From Glycine soja (Eukaryota > Streptophyta > Magnoliopsida > Fabales > Fabaceae): a stretch of 64,000 nucleotides of DNA. The translations under genes and the position numbers were made by a program. Shown piece after piece: positions 12,701 to 23,259 of this stretch (positions are counted from its first letter, which is position 1; every line of letters starts with the position of its first letter). Location of the stretch: NCBI RefSeq assembly GCF_004193775.1, contig NC_041004.1, forward strand, positions 5,541,309 through 5,605,308. Direction: 5' to 3'. The notes under the pieces are model-generated. The model was not told where the DNA came from, did not search any database, and worked only from the letters and a program-made list of their open reading frames with translations.

Positions 12701-12835
12701 ATGCTTACTTGCCGCTACAAACGGACAATTTAGGGTTTCTGGATTTTACATACATCACACAAACTTGTCATCATATCATTTCAGGAATAAAACCCACATA
12801 TATATGCCTCAACTCAATAATTTTCCATTATTAAT
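9776..12835. other. Long AT-rich intergenic region, no supported gene
   Basis: Three kilobases without a convincing coding frame. The least AT-rich part (about 11095-11230) has no frame of useful length. The short frame at 12637-12834 lacks any recognisable feature. An A/T-rich patch full of AATAATATT-like phrases (11700-12360) is typical of decayed repeats. Confidence 0.45.
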
Positions 12836-12837
12836 TA

Positions 12838-12866
12838 TTAAATAAATAAATAAATAAATAAATAAC
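12838..12866. repeat. (AAAT)n microsatellite
   Basis: About seven perfect AAAT units just upstream of the FkbM-type gene region. Confidence 0.85.
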
Positions 12867-12895
12867 TAAAATGGCCTTCTAGTAATTCTCGTCAA

Positions 12896-12910
12896 CCGTG
12901 GACCCCACGG
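12896..12910. promoter_or_regulatory. Inverted repeat with a TCP-type site in the FkbM-type gene promoter region
   Basis: CCGTGG-ACC-CCACGG forms a perfect 6-bp inverted repeat and contains GTGGACCC, which fits the class II TCP consensus GTGGNCCC. It lies about 465 bp upstream of the ATG at 13375. The site is seen; the binding is inferred. Confidence 0.35.
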
Positions 12911-13013
12911 CATCGTTCCTTCTCCCTTCCTCTACGCAGTTCCTTCCGCGTATAATCAACCGGCTATTCCGGTCACCACTTTCCTCCACGCCGCGTTCTT
13001 CTTATTTTTATCA

Positions 13014-13050
13014 TCATCTTCTTCTTCTTCTTCTTCTTCTTCTTCTTCAT
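13014..13050. repeat. (CTT)n microsatellite in the promoter/5' UTR
   Basis: About ten CTT units within a C/T-rich stretch that extends toward the ATG at 13375. Such tracts are common in soybean promoters and 5' UTRs. On the minus strand the run would encode poly-Lys, which is an artefact. Confidence 0.85.
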
Positions 13051-13374
13051 CATACGCGCACACTGAGTCATAACGCTAATGGACTCGTTCTCTTTCACCA
13101 CTGTTCCATAGAGCAACTCAAAACCACGAAAAAAAAACATGAATCCCCGTTTTGCCCCTCTCTCTTTCTCAATCCCTTCTCTTCGAAAAACACCTTCTTC
13201 TCTCATTGGTGCTAACCACACCTCCGCTCGCTTCTGCTCCCGATAAATAATACCACACAAAAAAAATCCCCACCTTTTTTTTTTCTTCTTCTTTTATTTC
13301 AATTCAATTCATTTTTTTGTGAATTTTTCTGGTTATTGTTATTAATTTCTGTGAGAAGTGCACAATTTGTTTCC

Positions 13375-14919
13375 ATGGATCCAACCGTAGCGAAGCCTGG
13401 CTTTCTCAGAAACGTTCTGGTTCGGTTACTCCTCTTCGGCGTTTTCATCGTCGTCGTACGGTTCGCTTACGTCATCACCCTCGCCGGTGAGTCCTGCACC
13501 GTCGGCGACTTCTGCTTCTTCTCTCCGTCGATCAACCTCGCAATCGCCGGCACCAGATCAGGCGCCCTCGCAGCGCGCGGAGGAGCCGCCGGGCCGCCGG
13601 AGCGCTATGCCAGCAAGGACTGGATCAACGGCGTCCGGTTCTACTCGTCGGCTTTCCAGGACATGATCTCCGGTGGCTTCCTCTCGCCGGCGGCGAAGGC
13701 GCTCTGCGTGGAGACGCCGACCGGCCGCGACGTCCTCGCGCTGCGCGAGATCGGCGTCATCGACGCCGTCGGGATCTCGAAGAAGGCGTCTCCGCCGCTT
13801 GTGAAATCCGGCGAGGCTCGCCGGATTCCGTTCCCCGATGGCTCGTTCGACTTCGTGTTCGCCGGCGACGGCGCTTTAGAAAAATCGCCGCGGCCGGCGG
13901 AGTTCGCCGCCGAAATCTCTCGGACGCTCAAACCCGAAGGGTTTGCCGCGTTCCATGTAAAGGCCAATGACACTTACAGTTACAATTCATTCGTTGATTT
14001 GTTGAATTTTTGTTGCAACGTGGTGAAAATAAACGACATGTTAGGGTTTGATTCATCCATACCTCACATAAGAGAGATCGTGGTGAAGAAAGTGCGTCAC
14101 ACAATTGATTCTGAATCCAATTCAAACTCCAATTCCAATGGAAAAGAATGCTCTGTTCCGGAGTACAAGGAAAAGCTGGTGAGAAATGCAGAGGCTTTGA
14201 TTGAAGAGGAGCCACTGAAGCCATGGCTGACTCTAAAGAAAAACGTGAAGAACATAAAGTACCTATCTTCAATGGTTGATATAAGCTTCAAGGATAGGTA
14301 TGTGTATGTTGATGTTGGAGCTAGAAGCTATGGTTCCAGCATTGGAAGTTGGTTTAGGAAACAGTACCCGAAACAGAACAAGACCTTTCATGTGTATGCA
14401 ATTGAGGCTGATAAAACGTTTCATCAGGAGTATGAAACGAAAAAGGGTGTTACTTTGTTGCCTTATGCTGCATGGGTGAGGAATGAGAGTTTGGTGTTTG
14501 AGATTAACCGCGACCCGGGGGAGAAGGAGAAGGAGAAGGAGAAGGAGAAGGTTAAGGGTAAGGGAAGGGGAATGGGGAGGATTCAACCATTGAAATCTTC
14601 AGGTGGTTTTGATGGTGGTGAGGTTGAGAAGATTCCTGGGTTCGATTTCGCAGACTGGTTGAAGAACACGGTTTCGGAGAATGATTTCGTTGTGATGAAG
14701 ATGGATGTGGAGGGTACTGAGTTTGATTTGATTCCAAGATTGTTTGAAACTGGGGCTATCTGTTTGGTGGATGAGATTTTTCTTGAGTGCCATTACAATA
14801 GGTGGCAGAGGTGTTGCCCTGGACAGAGGAGCCCCAAGTATGAGAAAACTTATGATCAGTGCTTGCAGCTCTTCACTTCTCTCAGACAAAGTGGAGTTCT
14901 TGTTCATCAATGGTTTTAA
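13375..14919 (+). CDS. Membrane-anchored FkbM-type methyltransferase with a second methyltransferase-like domain
   Basis: Single-exon gene of 514 residues. I chose the ATG at 13375 (context TTTCCATGG) because the frame upstream has no ATG. Residues 11-36 form one hydrophobic helix after a basic start, so a type II anchor in the secretory pathway, probably Golgi, is likely. Residues 108-200 look like a class I methyltransferase half (RIPFPDGSFDFVFAGD at 150-164; acidic and LKPEG motif at 180-189). Residues 300-514 hold the FkbM domain, with YVDVGAR at 311-317 as SAM motif I, EAD at 344-346 and MKMDVEGTEFDLI at 441-453. The family acts on small molecules or sugars; the plant substrate is unknown to me. 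Low-complexity inserts are (Ser-Asn)n at 248-255 and (Glu-Lys)n at 383-392. The first half is strikingly GC-rich, the second is not. No sign of decay. Confidence 0.88.
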   Translation: MDPTVAKPGFLRNVLVRLLLFGVFIVVVRFAYVITLAGESCTVGDFCFFSPSINLAIAGTRSGALAARGGAAGPPERYASKDWINGVRFYSSAFQDMISGGFLSPAAKALCVETPTGRDVLALREIGVIDAVGISKKASPPLVKSGEARRIPFPDGSFDFVFAGDGALEKSPRPAEFAAEISRTLKPEGFAAFHVKANDTYSYNSFVDLLNFCCNVVKINDMLGFDSSIPHIREIVVKKVRHTIDSESNSNSNSNGKECSVPEYKEKLVRNAEALIEEEPLKPWLTLKKNVKNIKYLSSMVDISFKDRYVYVDVGARSYGSSIGSWFRKQYPKQNKTFHVYAIEADKTFHQEYETKKGVTLLPYAAWVRNESLVFEINRDPGEKEKEKEKEKVKGKGRGMGRIQPLKSSGGFDGGEVEKIPGFDFADWLKNTVSENDFVVMKMDVEGTEFDLIPRLFETGAICLVDEIFLECHYNRWQRCCPGQRSPKYEKTYDQCLQLFTSLRQSGVLVHQWF

Positions 14920-15140
14920 TTAACTTTGTAGAATTGCCTGATGGATGATGGGTCAAACCCTATATGCATGTTCTTAGCTTCTGCATGTTTCTTCTTTTTA
15001 GTTTTCTTATTTTTTTCCCAAGCCAATAGAGAAGAGAGAGAGTGAGAGTGAGAGTTCTTTATTTTTTAAAATTTCTCTACTTGTAACAGTTGCAACTGAA
15101 AGTGAAAATTAAAACCATCCCTTTACAACAATTGTATTTG
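14920..15140 (+). other. Probable 3' UTR of the FkbM-type gene
   Basis: After the TAA the sequence is T-rich. It contains a (GA)n stretch near 15030-15055 and AATTAAA near 15108, a plausible poly(A) signal. The end is inferred. Confidence 0.45.
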
Positions 15141-15617
15141 TTACACATTTCTCTTGTTTTTATCTGTGTACATATATAGCAGAGGATACTTTGAAGTCTA
15201 ATCTATTATATTATCTCTGAGAAGAATTTTTTATTGTTCCTTTTGTCAAATTATTGTTGAATTGAAAAATAATTCATGAACACTCCATTCCATGTTACTG
15301 GGCATTCGCCATGAGAGAGATAAAGGAGAAAAAAAGAGTATGAATGTGACAAGTGAATATATATAATGTAACAAAAGAAAAAGATAGAAATATAAAGTGT
15401 CAATAATGTATTTTCACTGTTGGATATCTAAATAATATTACTGCGTTGAATTAGTTCTAGTGCACTAGGTAATAAAATTGATGTGGATATTTAGTTAAAA
15501 GGTTCTTGAAATGGGATTTTAAGTTTTCTGTGGCTATAACAGAATTGCAGGACAATAGTGGTTTGAGAGTTGAAATTATTACCCCAGGTGATGATTTTCC
15601 TTAAATTGTTTTCAGGG

Positions 15618-15620
<3 letters not shown>
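15141..15620. other. Intergenic DNA, no gene seen
   Basis: No coding frame with support; the region leads into an (AT)n microsatellite. Confidence 0.4.

Positions 15621-15664
<44 letters not shown>
15621..15664. repeat. (AT)n microsatellite
   Basis: About 22 uninterrupted AT units. Confidence 0.95.
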
Positions 15665-15667
<3 letters not shown>

Positions 15668-15819
15668 GCTAACATAAATGCTAATTGCGGATAATTCAGT
15701 CAATTGAAAATATCAATCAAAGGGACGGAACTAAAATCTTGCTTTATACTATTAGTAATAGTAATCAAGTGACAAATAATATGATCAACTTTAGTTAGTT
15801 GTTTGACAAAGAGACTGGT

Positions 15820-16290
15820 ATATGGTCATTGTTTGGGTGCTATGTTGCAGTTTATCATCAGCCAAGTTAATTCCTCGGCCATGATAGCTGTTGATACATG
15901 GTAGTATTCTGAGGTTAATGGTTCTAATGATGTTACATTACATGGTTTCTTATGTGTCCCTTATCAGCTGTTTAATGTCTGTCTTATCTGAAATTATTAT
16001 TGTTAATGATTAGTAAAGCGAAAGCAGGATATTATTAATATTAGTGCACTAATGTGATAATGTTCAAGTATGGCATTTAAATGGATCTGTTCGGTTGTTA
16101 AAACGTGGTTTAATTTCTTTAGTTAGTTCTCAGCATTTATAGAAAATGACTAATGAACTTGTACATAGCAAGGCCACATGCAAAAGAGTTTGATATTGAT
16201 ACTTGATTTATGAACGAATAATGAGCTTGTTGTAGATGAAATGGCACATCCACAAGCAAAACTGTTTGATATTGATACTTGATTTTTAAA
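15820..16290 (+). mobile_element. Possible Ty1-copia retrotransposon relic
   Basis: Bases around 15911-15988 read VNGSNDVTLHGFLCVP then LFNVCLI before a stop. This resembles the copia gag-pol stretch near the protease, where a LHGVLxVPxxxFNLISV pattern is usual. About 150-250 bp further on, a short direct repeat (TTTGATATTGATACTTGATTT near 16188 and again near 16265) follows. No LTRs or active-site motifs were found. Tentative. Confidence 0.25.
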
Positions 16291-16460
16291 CTTTACGTCA
16301 CTTGTCTGGACATGATTTAATTTCTTTAAAGTGCATGCTTCAATTGATAGTAAGAGGAGAATCCTGTACAGTAGTACAGGTTCTAATAACAATCAATTGA
16401 CATGACAATCAAGAGGGTTAATGCAGGTTCCAATAATCTAATATTCACCCATAATAATAT

Positions 16461-16742
16461 TTAGGTTAAATTCACATACACTTTTACCAAATTTTCAACT
16501 AGCTTTTTGATTTGTTTTTAATTGGGCTCCTGAACCTTTTTTTTTATTGGATTATTCCGTCTAAATGCTGTTATGAAAAATTAACTATATATAAATATCT
16601 AACTAGAATGTGTTATATACATTAACCCAACTAAACAAAAAAGTTAATGGACCAAATTACAAAATAGAAGTTCAAAAACCCAATTAAAAAAATTTCAGAA
16701 ACTTAATTAAAACTTTAGAGATCGCATGCTAATTAAACCTAA
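16461..16742. mobile_element. MITE-like element with long imperfect terminal inverted repeats
   Basis: Left end TTAGGTTAAATT and right end AATTAAACCTAA are inverted copies. The inverted similarity continues inward (TTTTTAATTGGG..CCTGAAC on the left, GTTCAAAAACCCAATTAAAAA on the right). Flanking TAT on both sides may be a 3-bp target duplication. No coding capacity. Superfamily not assigned. Confidence 0.5.
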
Positions 16743-18223
16743 TATCAATTTTAAGGTTGCAGGAAGCTAGAGTGGTATGAAGGGTAGAGAAGCAATACAA
16801 TCCATGGTAAATGGAAAAAAGAATAGCAGATGAAGTGTAAGGTGAAGATTTCAATGCCCCACTTAAACAGTAGCAAAGTCGGAATATTCAATGCCACTTT
16901 TTTCTGGATCACTTTTCTTGGTGCTGACGAGACTGAGTACAGGTTCTCAAGTAGCTTTTAACTGTTGTATGTGGGGTTTCTATTAAAGGCACTTGGTAAT
17001 TGAAAAAACACTAACTTCATAAACGAGAAAAGGATCGTATGTGGGACTTTTTTTGTTAATCATCACTGACAATGAAATTGGCGACCAAAATTCTTGATTG
17101 TTTTCACCTTTGTTGGTTGCAATCAAGATTCCACATAGATATCAAGCGCATACTTTGGCAAATTAAACGCAAAAGTAAAAGAGTAGAGTTAGCATGAGAC
17201 TATTTTTTTTATCATATCTAATTATGGGAAGGGTTTAAAGTTACAGAAGTGCTTTCTGAAATTTAGGTGTAAAATTATGCGTCCCAATACATGAATGGAG
17301 AATGAAAATTTTTGATACTTCTGAAGTAAAATACTATTAAACTCTCCCAACTTTAATTCAATTATTCAAACATGTACTATGTAAGTTGCATAAAGCATTT
17401 GTTTTACATATAAGCAATTTTTTACAGCTCATTAATTAGCACCATGCAACGAATATAAAATTCACAAGAAAATAAAATAAAATGGAACGAACATAAAAAT
17501 TGAAATATAATTTGTAACGAAGGTATGTAATATGAATGAAGTTCTTTAATATGGGCTAGAAAAGGAAATAAATGTGGAGCAGGTGCAGGTGATTAAGCTT
17601 GTCTTGTAGTAAGTAATAGCATTGCTTAACACTAACAGGTTGGGTTTAGTTTGTCTGTGGGGTTATGGCTAATGACAACGAGGGTTGTCCATTTGCATAA
17701 TCTTATCCACGTAATGTTATTCATTTTATTTCCTTGTCGTTTTTGCTTTTTGTGTTAGCATGGGAGTGAATCAGACACCAATCATGTAGAGGTGTCATAA
17801 CATTATCCATGACCATGAGCAATGTTGTTGAATTTGGTATGGTTATCAATTAGGTCAAGTATTAATTGGATCATTAGTTCCAGTTGATCGTGTGTATTAT
17901 GAAGAGTGTAAAATAAGTACTTGTATTATTGAGTGTTTATATATCATTTTTGTTAAAGTGATTAAAAATTTGGTATGAATTTTTTTTGGTATTTTTGAAT
18001 CTCCATGATAGCACTTTATGGCTTGGTGGATAATTCTCCCCAAAAAAATCTCTTGAAGCTTAGGAACTAATTAAATAGTTACAATTCAGTATACCTGTTG
18101 GCAGCCCAAACATCTCATTGACACTCTACTCGATAGTTTGGGGATGCCTCCCAACTGTATGACATTTTTTTACCAAAATTTATCATTAATTAACTTGTTT
18201 ACGTTATCATGTACTTTATAAAC
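16743..18223. other. Intergenic DNA, no supported gene
   Basis: Both strands were scanned; no frame of useful length or recognisable product. The composition is slightly less AT-biased than the surroundings near 16900-17150 and 17600-17850. Confidence 0.4.
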
Positions 18224-18483
18224 ATTTGAATTTGGGGTGTGCAAAAATCTGGTTAGGAAAAAAAAAAACTAAATCAAACTGGTTTTGAGAGAGTTTAAAT
18301 ATTTTGGTTTTTAAGACATTTGGAACTGAATTGATTTTAAAAAAGTGATTTGAAATTGAACTAATTTTAAAAATTGATTTAGGGACTCAATTGGTTTCAA
18401 ACTAATTTAAATTACCTCAGTTTGGTGTAGTTCAAAAACGGTTTGGTTTGAACCAGTTTATATGCATACCCCTAATTTAAATT
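18224..18483. mobile_element. hAT-like MITE with target duplication
   Basis: The element at 18233-18474 begins TGGGGTGTGCAAAAATCTGGTT. It ends AACCAGTTTATATGCATACCCCTA, whose reverse complement starts TAGGGGTATGCAT. The ends are therefore inverted repeats of the GGGGTRTGCA type common in plant hAT MITEs. Flanks ATTTGAATT (18224-18232) and ATTTAAATT (18475-18483) differ at one base and fit an 8-9 bp target duplication. The interior is full of GGTTT/AAACC phrases and non-coding. Confidence 0.6.
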
Positions 18484-18639
18484 TATTTCTTCCGATAGTA
18501 AATTAAATTTGAAAGAACAAATTAAACTTGAGTTCTAAAGGAACTTGACTTCGACATATTCCTTCAATTCGTGCAAGGCCTCTATTTCACAAACATCCTA
18601 ATTGCAACAAAAGAAGGAAGATAAAGTTGTATGGCAAAA

Positions 18640-18935
18640 TATGTTTTTTCCCCCTAATTTTTGTTAATTTTTATTTTTAGTTCCTAAATAAAATTTTGAA
18701 TAATCTTACTCTTTATATTTCTTTTTTAGTCCCTCCTATTAAGTATCACTATTAAGTGATGATATGTCAGCCAGACAACATGACAGCTACTTGACCTACT
18801 AATATGACATGACAATCATGTGTCAAATTTTATCTAAATTATGTTTTTAGTCCTTCATCATTTTACGAAATTCACTTTTAGTCCATTCATAATTTTTTTG
18901 ATCAATTTTACTCCTTCAACAATTTTTTGATGAGT
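18640..18935. repeat. Repetitive DNA rich in TTTTAGTCCCT phrases
   Basis: Repeated TTTTTAGTCC and CTCAACAATTTTTTTGAT phrases. The inverted counterpart (GGGACTAAAAAAAATAAAAAAT) sits at about 19553-19580, so 18640-19630 may be one decayed inverted-repeat element. Its right part belongs to block X. Confidence 0.35.
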
Positions 18936-19335
18936 CTTAGTCTCTTAACAATTTTTTTGATCGATTTAAGTCCCTCAACTTTTTTCCTATCATTTTTTTA
19001 ATTCTTTTTTTTTATCAAATATCATCGTTTAGAGATGATGCGTAGACACATGCACTATTCATATGATATAACAATCACATAATAAAATATTGTTGGTTGA
19101 AGGCATTTTTTGGGAGTTCTAAGGTGCTACAAATTTTTTGATGGTGTAAAACTACTAGAAAAAGTATGAAGTTTTGAAAGGAAAAAAAAAAACAAAGGAG
19201 ATATAGTAAGCAAAACCAATAAATCATAAAGAAGAATTTACACAAATCAACATCCCACAAAACCATTATCTAAAACACAATCTATAACTCAATGAGAATA
19301 GAATTCTCATCCTTAAAAAAAAGAAAGAAAATAAT

Positions 19336-19340
<5 letters not shown>

Positions 19341-19370
<30 letters not shown>
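19341..19370. repeat. (AT)n microsatellite in block X
   Basis: About 14 TA units. The corresponding site in X' (about 51815) has no such run, so it expanded in this copy or was lost in the other. Confidence 0.85.
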
Positions 19371-19371
<1 letters not shown>

Positions 19372-20575
19372 ATGATGTCATACTAATAGATGAATGATTA
19401 AAAACATAGTTAATTTATAAAAAAATTATAATAACTATTTTGTCAAATTCCTTAATAATGTAACAAGTTAATGAGTTATTAATATTTCTGTTACATTATC
19501 AATCAACATTAGTTGATATAGAGACTAAAGCCAAATTTATTAAATTTTTATAGGGACTAAAAAAAATAAAAAATAAAAGGACAAAACCAAAAATAAGATA
19601 TATTATAGCAACCAAATTATTATTTAAGCCTTCTATTTTTTTTTGCTTTTTTTCCCAATATATCCTTTTCTTCCTTAACTCCTTTCTTTTCCCCTTTGTC
19701 TCCTTCTTCCTAAGTACCTTCTTGTCACCTTTCTTTGTAAAGTCGTCCCTGATGCCGACATGGCTTTGCCTGAATCCCTGTGTTCCTTATTACGTGCATC
19801 CCTATGCTCATGCATATCCTTGTGCTCTTAGTGTTATGTGTTGGCAAGACTATGATAGCGATTGTTGTGACGTTGCCGAGTGGATCTTACTCCCTTTATT
19901 GCAGCTATCATGGGGGACCATGGCGATTGCCACTAGATCCCTTTGGATTCCCTATAAGTTCTTCTCTTCGATGTTGATTTCGTTGTCTTTATGATGGTTG
20001 TTATCAACGAACGATGATAATGATTTCTTAGAGGCATGAAAAGGATGCTATTGACGAGGTTCATCATCTTTGTTTGATGTTGGTTAGGGAGTTGGTGTCT
20101 GTGGGTATGTGATGTCGTTAGGATTTCCCTATAACATTTTGACACATCGAAAGATGATTCTAATGATGGTTACTGGCGGGGCGACAACCACAAGGAGAAG
20201 ATGAGGAAGAGTAAAAGTAACATGTATGATGATTTTTTATAGTGCACGACGACTAATGTAGAGAGAAAACAGTGGAGTAAATTGAAAAAGAGTAGGACAA
20301 AAACAAAATAAAAAAAAGAAAGAAGAAAAAAATTGTCCATTAAATTAAAAATGTATATTTCTAATGGGTTGAAATAAGTTTCAAATAATGAGAGATATGA
20401 AGTGAGGTCTCACTCTAGCTATCTTAAAAAAATTACTCCCTCTATTTGTATATATAAGACTTAATTATGTAATTCATCAAGATTAAGAAAATTGGTTAAT
20501 TTAGTTGATAACAATAAATTTGTCTTAAATTTATAATTTTTTTCAAAACTATTGTCATTAATACTCCTTTTTCTT

Positions 20576-23259
20576 TGTGACACCCTATATCCCGGTATAC
20601 ATATTTATATAATAACATTCATGAAAATACAGAATTACATAAAATGATTTTTTTATTCAATGAACATAAAAGAGTTCATGTGGGTAAAAGGTTCATATTC
20701 AGTTCAGTACTACAAATAAAATTTGCTAGAAATATTTTTGGCTCAAAACATCATGCATTTAAAACAAAAGTTCATGCTTCAATATCACATCCTATCAGAG
20801 CATTGTGTTCCATTGTCCTCTAGCATGAGGTTCTTCATAGATATGCACCTAAACATTTACTCCCATGAACACCAGGTTCGAGATAATCACTGGATCCAAA
20901 CACAAACAACACATATGAAGTGAGTTATCACATTCCTAACTAATAGAAAGAAACAAAACACATAGATATACATATCATATAAATGAAATACAATTTACTT
21001 AAACACAACTCACGTCATTCTATCACTTATCGCGTGAAATCACATCTCAACATTACACGTCTCACACATTTTCATATCATTCACGTACTCAAGAATCAAA
21101 CATAATATCACTCAACTAATCAATGTCGATCAATACACAGATGTTATGCAACAAATGTACTAAGACTCAATCATATATGCAATGTGGTACTATGTCAGTG
21201 AAAAATCTCGTTGGGCGCCTAGGAGTACATGACAAGACCGACCACACACTGCTAAGTCAAGTCACTCTCACTAGGTAAAATCATAGGGAGACCAGTCAAG
21301 GTCACGTTGTTTTTGGAGAATGCTCCAACCACGTTGGATCGATACAGACTTAAAGGAGCACTCAAACCAAGTGTATTTACCCCCAAGGTCTAGGTTTCGA
21401 AGAGTTCGTCAGGACCTCTCCCTCTTGACTCAGGTCCAACCTATAAAATATTTTTGTACACAGACTCTATCTATGAATTGTATACACCACAAGACTCCTC
21501 AATTGTTCTCAAAATAATTTTATCTCATCGTGCATGTGATTAATTTCGTCAGGTTTCCACAATGGTTCCTATCACAATACTCATCGCGCATTAACTCATC
21601 ACCCTTAAAGGGTCTTATAGTCGTGTGATTGTATAGTTCATAGCTAATAACTCAATGCACACAACATCTCAATACACATGTATATTACAATTCAATACAT
21701 ACTCAATTTATCACATATACTCAATCTCAATCACAATGGTATAATTCCAAAGCAACATGTTATCATACGTCATGAATCATATACGCATCACACAATATTA
21801 ATATATACACGACACACACATAGAATTTACCTAGAAACTATGCAATACACACAACTACTCAATTATTTTCAAAATCATTTTAACTTATCGCGTCTCAAAG
21901 TGATTCAACTCATTGGGTTCCCATAGTGGATTCCATCACAATACTCGTTGCGCAAAAACTCGTCACCATTAAAGGGTCTTACAATTGTGTGATTGCACAG
22001 TTCATAGTTCATAACTCAATACATACAATATCTCAATACACATGTATCTCATCATTCATCACATGTTCAATTTGTCACTTACTCACAATTTGAATCACCA
22101 TTTCATAATCTCAATATAACAATTTATACAAAATGTTTCTCACAACATGGGGAGTAAAACCCCTCAAACAATTTTACACAATCATATTAAAATCAATAAA
22201 TCAAAATCATAGGTCAAAAACATGAAAACACTAAGAGCACTCAAGTTTATCAACTAATTCGCATCAGGACATCAATTGGTCCGTCAAACACAACAATATC
22301 ACATTTATAATCGTAAAAGAAAATTATAATTCAATAAACATTCCAAAATAAATTCCAATTTAATCCTCTAAGAATCCCTATACATGTTCATTCTAACCCA
22401 AATTGAGATAAACTCATCTCTAACCTCTAAGCAAGCTCACGTGTGTATTCCAGCAGCGATAGCGACATCTCTAGCAGTTTCCTGAGATTTCTCAAGTTTT
22501 TTCTCTGGTTGTTCTGCTAGGGTTTCCAAGCTTTAGAGAGAAGGAAAAGGGATTGAAGCCTTTATTTCACTGTCTGTGTGCAATGAGTATTTCTCCCTCC
22601 ACAGACATAAATTTGAAGATGTGAGGAAACAAATTTTGAACCTGGTGTCCAAATTTCACGACGATTCAACGGTTAACGAGTCGGAAATTATAGTTTTACT
22701 GAAACAGATTTGTGTGTATGGGAAAGAGAAAGCACAGTGCAAAGGACATTTCTTCCACTATAGACATTATCTCGAAAATTCCAACGTTGGGTGTGTGAGA
22801 AGATAGGTTCCAAACCTCTTCTTCAAATTTCATGACGATCCAACGGTTAACGAGAGTTCAAGATTATTGTTTTGCTGAGACAGGTTTGAGTGTATGATAA
22901 AAAGAGAGAGGGTTTTGGGATAGGAAGAAGGAAAAACGAGTTTGAGATGAAAACAAAACGTAGAGATGTACCATCAATTTGAAAACTGACCTAATATGTC
23001 TTTATTTATAGTCATATTTCTCCTAGCCTGTTATTTACTCTGCTTTTCTTTATTTTTATTATTTTATAAATATAAACTCTATTTTATTTTCTATCAAATG
23101 AATAAATAAAATATCCTTTTCTATTTTCCTTCAAATCATTATTTTATTTCTCCATATTTATTTAATTATAAAAACCTCATCATTTTTTTCTTCTAAAACT
23201 CTATTTATTTTTAAATAAAAATATTTTTTTATTTATTTTACGAAAAATGAGCTGTTATA
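20576..23259. mobile_element. 2.68-kb non-coding insertion in block X (TGTGACACCC...GCTGTTATA)
   Basis: X' is continuous here (about 52885) where X carries extra sequence starting TGTGACACCCTATATCCC and ending GAGCTGTTATA. The ends are weak inverted copies (TGTGACACC against TATAACAGC). Inside are a direct repeat (21494-21681 and 21857-22047) around AAAGGGTCTTA and AATACACATGTAT, and two copies of ATTTCAYGACGATYCAACGGTTAACGAG (about 22655 and 22828). No transposase or gag-pol frame. The comparison of paralogues makes the insertion clear. Class and exact target duplication are not resolved. Confidence 0.6.

Noticed and set aside
12973..13260. 95-codon minus-strand frame with poly-Lys
   Set aside because: Produced by the (CTT)n microsatellite in the FkbM-type gene leader.
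13641..13973. Minus-strand open frames across the FkbM-type gene (several between 13641 and 14910)
   Set aside because: GC-rich coding DNA gives long antisense frames; no recognisable product, while the plus strand has a full domain set.
19722..19994. Open frame kept in blocks X and X' (also 52182-52448)
   Set aside because: Cys/Pro-rich translation without a known domain. The differences between copies are mainly transitions in all codon positions, so it looks like shared ancestry, not selection.
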